Position numbers and translations under genes: made by a program. Of a stretch of 13,285 nucleotides of DNA, positions 8,001-13,285 are shown piece by piece. The DNA lies in contig CAJUBM010000079.1 in assembly GCA_910584735.1 (NCBI GenBank), positions 1 through 13,285 on the forward strand, in the 5' to 3' direction. Under the pieces are notes generated by a model. It had not been told where the DNA came from. It was given only the letters and a program-made list of their open reading frames with translations, and did no database searches. The stretch's first letter is position 1; every line of letters begins with the position of its first letter. This DNA comes from an uncultured Muribaculaceae bacterium (GTDB lineage: Bacteria > Bacteroidota > Bacteroidia > Bacteroidales > Muribaculaceae).

Positions 8001-8774
8001 CGGCTCGACTGTCGTAGGGAAGTTATGTGTCTCAGCCTTCAGGGAAATCACAGTCTCCAGGTCTTTCACCTTGAAATAATCGGGACGGTCGGGATTCACC
8101 GGATAGAACTGATCCACCACAGGTCCTTCAAGAAACGCTACGTTATCCTTATACGCCGACACAAGTCCGTTAGGATTCTCCTGCGAGGTCTTCTTTATCA
8201 TCTTGAAAAGCGACATAGGCTTTTCCTCGCCGTCAATCACAAACGTGCCGTTAAAAATCTTATGACGGCAATGCTCGGAGTTAACCTGTGAGAAACCGAA
8301 AACTTCCGAATCTGTGAGCGGACGCCCAAGTTTCTTCGCGAGCGAACGCAGATATTCCTCCTCCTCGGGACTAAGTGCAAGTCCCTCATGAAGGTTGTAC
8401 TCATGAATATCCTCGATATGCACTATAGCCTCAGGTTTGCGGTCAATGGCAAATACTCGCGAGTTTATACCATCATAAAGGCGCTGCAACATCTTGTCGA
8501 AACGAGGCTCGTCACCCTGCGGAACCCTCACGAACTGCTCTATACGGGTTATCCCCTTGAGACCCATGTTCTGGGCTATCTCAACGGCATTTGTACTCCA
8601 TGGCGTAACCATCTCGCGGCGCGGGCCTACAAATGTACCCTTCACAGAAGTGGCGCTCAGCGCCTTCGCGCCGGAAAAAGCCCACGACAGTTTATCAAGC
8701 TCATCGGTAGCCAGTTTATGGTCAGCCTCAACGGCAAAAAACAGATTTGTGCCTTTTTTGAAGAATGTAATCAC
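5058..8774 (-). CDS. purL: Phosphoribosylformylglycinamidine (FGAM) synthase, large single-chain type
   Basis: This enzyme makes FGAM from FGAR, glutamine and ATP in the fourth step of de novo purine synthesis, in the cytosol. The protein has 1238 residues, close to the roughly 1295 of the E. coli enzyme, so it is the fused form that needs no separate PurS or PurQ. In order it shows a PurS-like N-terminal domain (about 1-130), a linker ending in VNSEHCRHK (164-172), the first AIRS/ATP-binding half (KAETHNFPTT 246-255, DHGAGGH 451-457, NESQERMGF 492-500), the second half (IPTGKDSLSM 718-727, AMHDVSAGGL 824-833) and a glutamine amidotransferase domain from about 985. The catalytic triad is intact: Cys1084 in GICNGCQ, and His1197 and Glu1199 in MPHPER. 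The start is GTG; upstream in frame there is only a stop, with no ATG or other GTG, so GTG is the best choice. It follows the Dabb gene by 36 nt and may share its transcript. No purine riboswitch was recognised. Confidence 0.96.
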   Translation of the reverse strand: MITFFKKGTNLFFAVEADHKLATDELDKLSWAFSGAKALSATSVKGTFVGPRREMVTPWSTNAVEIAQNMGLKGITRIEQFVRVPQGDEPRFDKMLQRLYDGINSRVFAIDRKPEAIVHIEDIHEYNLHEGLALSPEEEEYLRSLAKKLGRPLTDSEVFGFSQVNSEHCRHKIFNGTFVIDGEEKPMSLFKMIKKTSQENPNGLVSAYKDNVAFLEGPVVDQFYPVNPDRPDYFKVKDLETVISLKAETHNFPTTVEPFNGAATGTGGEIRDRLGGGRASLPIAGTAVYMTSYPRLSPEHRWELMTNPRVWLYQTPAEILIKASNGASDFGNKFGQPLICGSLLTFEHGENGRLYAYDKVIMLAGGVGFAAKKDAIKGTPVAGEKVVVMGGDNYRIGMGGGAVSSVATGQYDNSIELNAVQRANPEMQKRVANVIRALAEGDDNPVVSIHDHGAGGHLNALSELVEETGGHIDLDALPVGDKTLSAKEIVGNESQERMGFVIDAKDIPYVERVAQRERAPMYVVGETTGDHRFVFTDSKGRKPINLEMADMFGNSPKTVMRDHTVNLEYKSPAYDASKISSYVRDVLSLEAVACKDWLTNKVDRSVTGKVARQQCQGEIQLPLSDCGVVALDYTGRSGIATSIGHAPQAALADSAKGSVLAVAEALTNIVGAPLQKGLKSVSLSANWMWPCKNEGEDAALYRAVEACSDFACALGINIPTGKDSLSMTQKYGDDKVFAPGTVIISAAGETSDVRKTVTPVLQKKKNSELYYIDFSAGALRLGGSALAQVLNTVGSDVPTVKDAAYFSKTFAAVQSLVRNNRVLAMHDVSAGGLVTTLLEMVFANTDGGLAITTEGFVQAGETDLVKILFSENPAVVIQVEDAKRPVVEKTLVDAGCRFCLLGRPADERVLLLEHKGAEHLMGIDHLRDVWFEPSYLLDAMQSGEECAAARFENYKKQPVRFAIPASFDGSLASRSLSYRHEGQSAVRAAIIREKGVNGDREMAYTLYLAGFEVKDVHMTDLMSGRETLDDVNMIVFCGGFSNSDVLGSAKGWASGFLWNDTARQTLRRFYDRPDTLSLGICNGCQLMVELGLLTSDDTPADKRPKMEHNVSHKFESQFLGLTIPRNNSVMLGSLAGMKLGVWVAHGEGRFMLPGSLSSYNIAAKYNYSTYPGNPNGSRGAVAAICSADGRHLAMMPHPERAIFPWQCGFYPASRRRDQVTPWLDAFVNARRWIEEKIG

Positions 8775-8810
8775 GGGAAATATATCTATTGTGATGAACG
8801 GTTACCTGGT

Positions 8811-9104
8811 TTAAAATTCGTAGTCCACACATGCGCGTGAGTCCTTATGCCCGGCAAGTAGCCCGGCGGCAGCCACATGGGCCGGATGGTTGGCATAGAC
8901 CGCTACATCCTCCATCGTAGGAACCACGGCGGTAAGAACCACATCCCAGTCTTCAGCGGGATTCTCGTTTATGCCCACCTCCATCGACTGAAGGCAGTCT
9001 ATCACTGCGGGAAGTTCCAACAGGGCATCACGAAAAGCGGCGGCGACCCGCAGACGCTCCTCGCGGGTTCCTTTGAGTTTGAATGTAACGATATGTTTTA
9101 CCAT
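8811..9104 (-). CDS. Dabb (stress-responsive alpha/beta-barrel) domain protein
   Basis: This 97-residue protein is a single ferredoxin-like Dabb domain, which usually forms a dimeric alpha/beta barrel. The typical opening VKHIVTFKLK is at 2-11, the conserved YANHPAH at 70-76 and the closing strand CVDYEF at 92-97. Length and motifs match bacterial stand-alone Dabb proteins of unknown function. Relatives in plants are stress-induced and some act as cyclases, but nothing here indicates a substrate. No signal peptide is present, so it is cytosolic. It lies 27 nt after the outer-membrane protein gene and 36 nt before purL, which suggests an operon, though neither neighbour explains its role. Confidence 0.85.
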   Translation of the reverse strand: MVKHIVTFKLKGTREERLRVAAAFRDALLELPAVIDCLQSMEVGINENPAEDWDVVLTAVVPTMEDVAVYANHPAHVAAAGLLAGHKDSRACVDYEF

Positions 9105-9131
9105 TTTCGACAGAGGTTAAAATATTATCTC

Positions 9132-11261
9132 TTAATGAAGTATTCCATCAGCACCGCCGGACACGGCTTTAACTTCGTCTCCACGTTCTATCTTTTTGCC
9201 GAAGCCGAATGTATATGTCAACGTGCAATAGAACGTGGGAGTGTAATTGCCATTTTCCAACGTACTTGTCTTTTTATAATAAGGAGTATCAAGTTCTGTC
9301 CTTGAGGACACTTTATTTTTTGCAAAGAACTGTATGGCGTAAAGCTGCACAGACCAGTCGTTATTGGCCCATCCGGCACCTACGCCATAGTTCGGGCAAC
9401 TCCAGGTTATGGCACTCTCCTGCGAACCGATGAATTTGGAAGAGGAATTATAATACGCCGAGAAATTGAAGCTGTTCAGGTAATAATTCGCCCCGGCTGA
9501 CCAGTTGACATAAGGCTTCTTCAGATCCTTTCCCCCGCCGGTAATCGAATAGTATGCGAATCGTGGACCGGCGTTCAGTTGGAGCTTGTTTGACAGCAGT
9601 TTCACCGTGAAGTTAAGCCCGGAAACAAACTGGTCATAAGCACCATCATTAGCAAGACGGCTTATCATCATAGGCGTACCCAAACCACCTACCGTAGGTA
9701 TGTAGACACGTCTCAGGTTGTCGAACAGATGGAAGTAATACACATATCCCGACATCTGGAAGATATTAGAGGGCATCCAGTTGACCCATGTGTTAAAAGT
9801 AAAGTGATGAGAGTTCGTCACATCAGGGTTACCGCTGACCCATAGGAATTCGTTCTGCTGCTGCATTATCGGAGAGCGTTCGGCAGCCTGCGGCGTATTG
9901 GAGGCGAACTGCGTCCACGTACCCCACGACAATTTATCGCTGAACGTGTAATTGGTCGAGAGATGGACATATGGGTACCCTACCCTGTCCTTCATATCAT
10001 CTGTATTGTTCCACTCCACTGCATAACCGCCATCAACAGTCATATAGAATTTGGGAAGACGCAGGCTCATACCCACCCCGGGACCGAAGAATCCGCTTTC
10101 AAGAACAACGTTGCCGGGGTTAGAGCCGAAATACTCCACCGAGTTTCTGTTGTATAAACCGTCCAAGTCTACCCAAAGGGTAACTTTTGAGTTTAATTTC
10201 TTGTTAAGTTTTAAATTGAGCCGCCCGTAGGTTGTCTTACTCTCCGCCTTGTTATGTATATTCGTCAGTTCATCCACGATATATCTCTCATTCCTCATGT
10301 TATAGGAATAATTGAACGATGGGGCTACCGACAGAGAGAACTCATGGGGCAGCGCGAAATAATAGTTGCCGTTCCACGCTACCGCACGCGTCATCCTATT
10401 GAGCAGGTTTGAAGTCTCGGAAGAAGGCATCTCTATACCCGAGAACTTCACCTGGCCGTGGTTATCGAAATGGGGCTGCTTGGTATAGCTGTATCCGACA
10501 GAGTTGGATATCTGCATCTTCTCGGTGTTATATACCGCACGGAAAGTTCCATAGACCTCGGAATATTGCAGCTTACCGGCTTGTGTAGCCACATTGTCGC
10601 GCCCGATTTCCAAAGGCGGATTATACTGAGGGAAATAGAACTTCGAGAATTCTTCCGATTTAAGACACTTGCCGTTACCTATATCCCCCCCGACAACCAC
10701 GTCATAGGTCATCTTCTTATAACTGACCTTGGCATTGGCTCGCGGACGCTCGGTAAAATCGCCATCCTGTGCAAAGAACTGGTTATAGAACTTGCCGTAA
10801 CCTCCGTACTCATATTTCTGCATTATGAAGTTCACAACATGCTCCGCTCCCTGGAAACGCACATCGGTAGGATAGTCGTATATCTCGACCCTGCGCACAT
10901 CTTTCATGCGCATGCCGGTAATGTCATCCGATGTAGCCGGAAGAAAGTCTATGAAAATCGACACATCCTGCCCCATGGAGGTCTTGACAGTGCCTTTCAA
11001 TGCATCCACACGCAGCATAGGGATGCTCATGCGTCCCAACAGCGACACGGCATCGGCCGATGCCTGCTTCTGCTTTGCCTCAGGGATAAATACGGCCATC
11101 TCCGGGGTGACATGCTGACGCGATGCCTCCACCGTCACCTCGTCAAGAGCGTGCTGCAACGAGTCTGCCGGCTCTTGCGAATGGAGAGCCAAAGCCGACA
11201 GGAACATCAGAGCGAAAAAAACGCGTCTTAACATCGGTGGATAGTTTTTGAATGTGTCCAT
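9132..11261 (-). CDS. TonB-receptor-like outer-membrane beta-barrel protein
   Basis: This 709-residue protein has a signal peptide (basic LRR at 11-13, hydrophobic 14-26, likely cleavage after HS at 27-28). Next is a plug-like domain (about 34-155) with DEVTVEA and KDVRRVEIYDYPTDVRFQG, then a long beta-barrel of alternating aromatic strands ending in TYTFGFGKK near 682-690. The pattern fits the Bacteroidota outer membrane beta-barrel family related to TonB-dependent receptors. The carboxypeptidase-regulatory-like domain often found at the N-terminus of such proteins is missing, and no SusD partner is adjacent, so the transported ligand is unknown. A hydrophilic tail of about 20 residues follows the last strand. 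Translation may start at the ATG at 11261 or at Met10 (11234), which gives a more typical signal peptide. The upstream region is rich in dyad symmetry and probably regulatory. Dabb and purL follow closely downstream. Confidence 0.85.
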   Translation of the reverse strand: MDTFKNYPPMLRRVFFALMFLSALALHSQEPADSLQHALDEVTVEASRQHVTPEMAVFIPEAKQKQASADAVSLLGRMSIPMLRVDALKGTVKTSMGQDVSIFIDFLPATSDDITGMRMKDVRRVEIYDYPTDVRFQGAEHVVNFIMQKYEYGGYGKFYNQFFAQDGDFTERPRANAKVSYKKMTYDVVVGGDIGNGKCLKSEEFSKFYFPQYNPPLEIGRDNVATQAGKLQYSEVYGTFRAVYNTEKMQISNSVGYSYTKQPHFDNHGQVKFSGIEMPSSETSNLLNRMTRAVAWNGNYYFALPHEFSLSVAPSFNYSYNMRNERYIVDELTNIHNKAESKTTYGRLNLKLNKKLNSKVTLWVDLDGLYNRNSVEYFGSNPGNVVLESGFFGPGVGMSLRLPKFYMTVDGGYAVEWNNTDDMKDRVGYPYVHLSTNYTFSDKLSWGTWTQFASNTPQAAERSPIMQQQNEFLWVSGNPDVTNSHHFTFNTWVNWMPSNIFQMSGYVYYFHLFDNLRRVYIPTVGGLGTPMMISRLANDGAYDQFVSGLNFTVKLLSNKLQLNAGPRFAYYSITGGGKDLKKPYVNWSAGANYYLNSFNFSAYYNSSSKFIGSQESAITWSCPNYGVGAGWANNDWSVQLYAIQFFAKNKVSSRTELDTPYYKKTSTLENGNYTPTFYCTLTYTFGFGKKIERGDEVKAVSGGADGILH

Positions 11262-11280
11262 AGTCTACAACTTTTTTAAC

Positions 11281-11300
11281 GACAAGCGTTAACGCATGTC
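11281..11300. promoter_or_regulatory. 20-bp near-perfect palindrome upstream of the outer-membrane protein gene
   Basis: The sequence GACA-A-GCGTTAACGC-A-TGTC is symmetric in 18 of 20 positions, with a perfect 10-bp core GCGTTAACGC at 11286-11295. It ends 19 bp before the ATG at 11261. Next to it on the minus strand, TAATATTTG (11300-11308) resembles a -7 box with one extra base, so the palindrome would overlap the transcription start. A further TTAACG at 11276-11281 repeats the half-site. It is a strong operator candidate, but the regulator is unknown. Confidence 0.5.
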
Positions 11301-11310
11301 AAATATTACT

Positions 11311-11362
11311 TATAGTGTTATAGACGGATGAACGTTGTATTTGTTGCCGGAATAGCACTATT
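11311..11362. promoter_or_regulatory. Pair of related 12-bp dyads upstream of the outer-membrane protein gene
   Basis: TATAGTGTTATA (11311-11322) and AATAGCACTATT (11351-11362) are each dyad-symmetric, the second perfectly apart from its central CA. When one is inverted they agree at 9 of 12 positions. They start 40 bp apart and lie upstream of the palindrome at 11281-11300. They may be binding sites for a second regulator, although AT-rich 12-mers of this kind can arise by chance. Confidence 0.25.
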
Positions 11363-11369
11363 TTTTTTA

Positions 11370-11403
11370 CGACCGTAGAGAGGACGAGGCCTCTCTACGG
11401 TCG
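11370..11403 (-). terminator. Strong hairpin after the ABC-F gene, probable 3' end
   Basis: A perfect 14-bp stem (11370-11383 with 11390-11403, CGACCGTAGAGAGG and its complement) with a 6-nt loop begins 10 nt after the ABC-F stop codon. On the minus strand the bases after the stem are GTAAAAAAAA, not a T run, so it lacks the classical terminator tail. The eight T residues lie on the plus strand before the stem. It may still end the transcript or protect it from 3' exonucleases. Confidence 0.5.
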
Positions 11404-11413
11404 CGGAAAGAGA

Positions 11414-13036
11414 TTAAGCCTTGGCGTAAAGACGTTCTTTCGCTGCGGCCACCTTCTCATCAGTTATATAGTCATCGTAATCCATCATCTTATCAATCAT
11501 ACCGTTAGGTGTAAGTTCGATAAGACGGTTCGACACGGTCTGTATAAACTCATGGTCATGCGATGCGAACAACAGATTGCCCTTGAACGCCTGCAAGGTG
11601 TTATTCAACGCCTGGATTGATTCAAGGTCAAGATGGTTGGTAGGAGTATCAAGCACCATGGTGTTGGCGTTACGCAGCATCATACGGGCAATCATACAAC
11701 GCATCTTCTCGCCGCCGGACAAAACCGAAGCTTTTTTCTGCACCTCCTCGCCCGAAAAGAGCATCTTGCCGAGAAATCCTTTCAGATATATCTCCGATGA
11801 ATCGTCTGAGAACTGGCAGAGCCAATCCACAAGGTTCATATCCGTGTTGAAGAACTCGGAATTATCAAGTGGGAGATAGGCCGTGGTAATGGTCTGTCCC
11901 CAGTCAAATGTGCCTGCCTCAGGTTTACGGTTCCCCATTATTATCTCGAAAAGAGCTGTCATGGCACGGGGGTCACGTGACAGGAAGCAGATTTTGTCAC
12001 CCTTCTCCACCTGGAAGTTCAAATCCTTGAAAAGCACTTCGCCATCGGGAGTAAGGGCCGTAAGGCCATGCACCTCGAGAATCTTATTGCCGGGTTCACG
12101 CTCGGGAGTGAAGATTATGCCGGGATAACGGCGCGATGATGGTTTGATTTCCTCGATATTGAGTTTCTCAAGCATCTTCTTTCGCGAAGTCGTCTGCTTC
12201 GATTTGGCAACGTTAGCCGAGAAACGCTGGATAAATTCCAAAAGTTCCTTGCGCTTTTCCTCTGCCTTCTTGTTCTGTTGCTGCTGCTGGCGCAGTGCAA
12301 GCTGGGAAGACTCGTACCAAAACGAATAGTTACCGGCAAAGAGCGTGACCTTGTTGTAGTCTATATCGAGCGTATGTGTGCAGACAGAGTCAAGGAAATG
12401 ACGGTCATGGCTCACCACGAGCACCGTATTCTCAAACTTCGACAGATAATCTTCCAGCCATGCCACGGTGTCAAGGTCAAGGTCGTTGGTAGGCTCGTCG
12501 AGGAGCAGGTTGTCGGGATTGCCGTAAAGAGCCCGCGCAAGCATAACCCTCACCTTCTCAGAGTTGGAGAGGTCGCGCATGGTCATATAATGGTGGTCCT
12601 CCTTGATACCAAGACCCGACAACAGGGCTGCGGCATCAGATTCGGCGTTCCATCCCTCAAGCTCGGCAAACTTCTCCTCCAGTTCCGAAGCGCGTATTCC
12701 GTCGGCATCCGAGAAGTCAGGCTTGGCATAAAGCGCGTCCTTCTCCTGCATTATGTCCCACAACACCGTATGTCCTTGCAGCACAGTGTTCATCACCGTG
12801 AGGTCATCGAATTTGAAGTGGTCCTGTTCCAACACGCTCAGACGCTCGCCGGGTCCCATCGAGACGCTCCCGTGGGTAGGCGAAAGCTGGTCGGAGAGGA
12901 TGCGCATAAGGGTGGATTTCCCGGCACCGTTGGCACCTATGACACCATAACAGTTTCCGGGGGTGAATTTCAGGTTAACGTCCTGAAAAAGTACTCTTTT
13001 ACCGAATTGTATTCCTAAATTGTTTGTAGCAATCAT
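11414..13036 (-). CDS. ybiT: ABC-F family ATPase, YbiT type
   Basis: This 540-residue soluble protein has two ABC ATPase domains joined by a charged linker and no membrane segments, the hallmark of ABC-F ribosome-associated factors. Domain order and length resemble E. coli YbiT (about 530 residues). Domain 1 has Walker A GANGAGKS (34-41), Walker B LLLDEP (177-182, Glu181) and the H-loop His210, but its signature is LSNSE (156-160). The linker (about 240-300) is Gln/Lys/Arg-rich, with RFSANVAKSKQTTSRKK as in YbiT relatives. Domain 2 has an intact signature LSGGE (439-443) and His493. Its Walker A position reads SRDPRAMT (353-360), without the GK[ST] core, and Walker B is VLDTP, with Thr464 where Glu is expected. 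One composite ATP site is therefore complete and the other degenerate. It is probably a translation factor acting at the ribosomal E site, but a specific role is not known. It is expressed from its own promoter. Confidence 0.93.
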   Translation of the reverse strand: MIATNNLGIQFGKRVLFQDVNLKFTPGNCYGVIGANGAGKSTLMRILSDQLSPTHGSVSMGPGERLSVLEQDHFKFDDLTVMNTVLQGHTVLWDIMQEKDALYAKPDFSDADGIRASELEEKFAELEGWNAESDAAALLSGLGIKEDHHYMTMRDLSNSEKVRVMLARALYGNPDNLLLDEPTNDLDLDTVAWLEDYLSKFENTVLVVSHDRHFLDSVCTHTLDIDYNKVTLFAGNYSFWYESSQLALRQQQQQNKKAEEKRKELLEFIQRFSANVAKSKQTTSRKKMLEKLNIEEIKPSSRRYPGIIFTPEREPGNKILEVHGLTALTPDGEVLFKDLNFQVEKGDKICFLSRDPRAMTALFEIIMGNRKPEAGTFDWGQTITTAYLPLDNSEFFNTDMNLVDWLCQFSDDSSEIYLKGFLGKMLFSGEEVQKKASVLSGGEKMRCMIARMMLRNANTMVLDTPTNHLDLESIQALNNTLQAFKGNLLFASHDHEFIQTVSNRLIELTPNGMIDKMMDYDDYITDEKVAAAKERLYAKA

Positions 13037-13080
13037 CGAAGTCAGTTTCCCTCAAAGGGCAAATCTTTGAAATTTTGCCA

Positions 13081-13088
13081 CAAAGTTA
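13081..13088 (-). promoter_or_regulatory. Candidate -7 box of the ABC-F gene promoter
   Basis: On the minus strand TAACTTTG matches TAnnTTTG exactly. The predicted start near 13074 would give a leader of about 38 nt, which contains a small TCAAAG/CTTTGA hairpin (13052-13070). No good -33 TTTG is seen 19-21 bp upstream, so the call rests on the -7 box and position. Confidence 0.45.
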
Positions 13089-13135
13089 CAAATTTTCTCC
13101 GAATATTTAACTGCCGTAACCGACCTATGACCGGA

Positions 13136-13285
13136 TGGTAGTGGCGCCGAACCTCCGGGACGGCAGGCCACCAGAAGAGGCGGAGCCGAATCAGAAACGC
13201 CAACTTTCACGCCAAGAATAGCTTACGTTTTTCCACTCCGCCTCTTCTGGTGGCCTGCCGTCCCGGAGGTCCGGCGCCACTACCA
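13136..13285. repeat. 150-bp inverted-repeat element: 50-bp arms, 50-bp core
   Basis: The arm at 13136-13185 is the reverse complement of 13236-13285 at 49 of 50 positions. The single difference is A13150 opposite C13271, which becomes a G-U wobble in minus-strand RNA. The arms are GC-rich compared with the AT-rich promoter region beside them, and the core (13186-13235) is plain sequence with a direct repeat ACGCCAA at 13197-13203 and 13209-13215. Each arm can also fold on itself: TGG and TGGC (13136-13145) with GCCACCA (13167-13173), and GCCG (13146-13149) with CGGC (13161-13164). No ORF or transposase is present. It could be a MITE-like or REP-like dispersed element, or a long 3' stem of a gene beyond the window. 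The right arm reaches the last base, so the true end is not visible. Confidence 0.85.

Noticed and set aside
10458..11231. Plus-strand ORF (257 codons) opposite the outer-membrane protein
   Set aside because: It is antisense to a frame with a signal peptide and barrel pattern. The product shows no family features and there is no promoter in front.
11361..11368. Plus-strand T8 run as a terminator tail
   Set aside because: The T run precedes the hairpin on the plus strand, and no plus-strand gene ends there.
12278..13018. Plus-strand ORF (246 codons) opposite the ABC-F gene
   Set aside because: It is a mirror of a well-conserved ATPase frame, and the predicted protein has no coherent motif.
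13197..13215. Two ACGCCAA copies as a CRISPR or iteron array
   Set aside because: There are only two 7-bp copies, with no further repeats and no replication or cas genes.
13186..13235. Invertible promoter (phase-variation switch) inside the inverted repeat
   Set aside because: The core has no good TAnnTTTG/TTTG pair (best TATTCTTG, one mismatch and no -33 box), no recombinase gene is nearby, and the arms are much longer than usual switch repeats.

Overview
The window looks like ordinary chromosome from a member of the Bacteroidales, possibly a Muribaculaceae-like gut bacterium. Three things point there: promoter boxes of the Bacteroidota type (TAnnTTTG at -7, TTTG at -33), an outer-membrane beta-barrel protein of the Bacteroidota TonB-receptor-like kind, and an etfB-etfA-acyl-CoA dehydrogenase operon with anaerobe-type ETF sequences. 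The genus is inference. All recognised genes lie on the minus strand, so they are transcribed from high to low coordinates.

Reading in the direction of transcription, the right end (13136-13285) is a 150-bp element made of two 50-bp inverted arms around a 50-bp core; it runs to the last base of the window. Next comes a YbiT-type ABC-F ATPase (13036-11414) with one intact and one degenerate ATP site, closed by a strong hairpin. A 150-bp regulatory stretch rich in dyad symmetry follows. Then come three closely spaced genes: an outer-membrane beta-barrel protein (11261-9132), a small Dabb-domain protein (9104-8811) and purL (8774-5058, GTG start), the 1238-residue FGAM synthase of purine biosynthesis. 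Their gaps of 27 and 36 bases suggest co-transcription.

The next intergenic region (5057-4790) carries the best promoter in the window, a perfect -7 box and -33 box with 19-bp spacing. An inverted repeat lies over the predicted transcription start. A leader of about 140 nt contains a compound hairpin and a possible 35-codon leader ORF. This promoter should drive etfB (4789-3917), etfA (3889-2861) and a 580-residue acyl-CoA dehydrogenase (2849-1107). In this unit the dehydrogenase passes electrons from an acyl-CoA to the FAD-bearing EtfAB heterodimer. The operon ends in a clear rho-independent terminator (1014-1062). A separate promoter then serves the last gene, an exported protein built of repeated beta-sandwich-like modules. 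Its first 289 codons (867-1) are in the window and it continues past the left edge.

No tRNA, rRNA, CRISPR array, insertion sequence or phage gene was seen. The core genes are conventional. The unusual material is the long inverted repeat at the right edge, the asymmetric ABC-F protein, and the dyad-rich control regions of the etf operon and of the outer-membrane protein gene.
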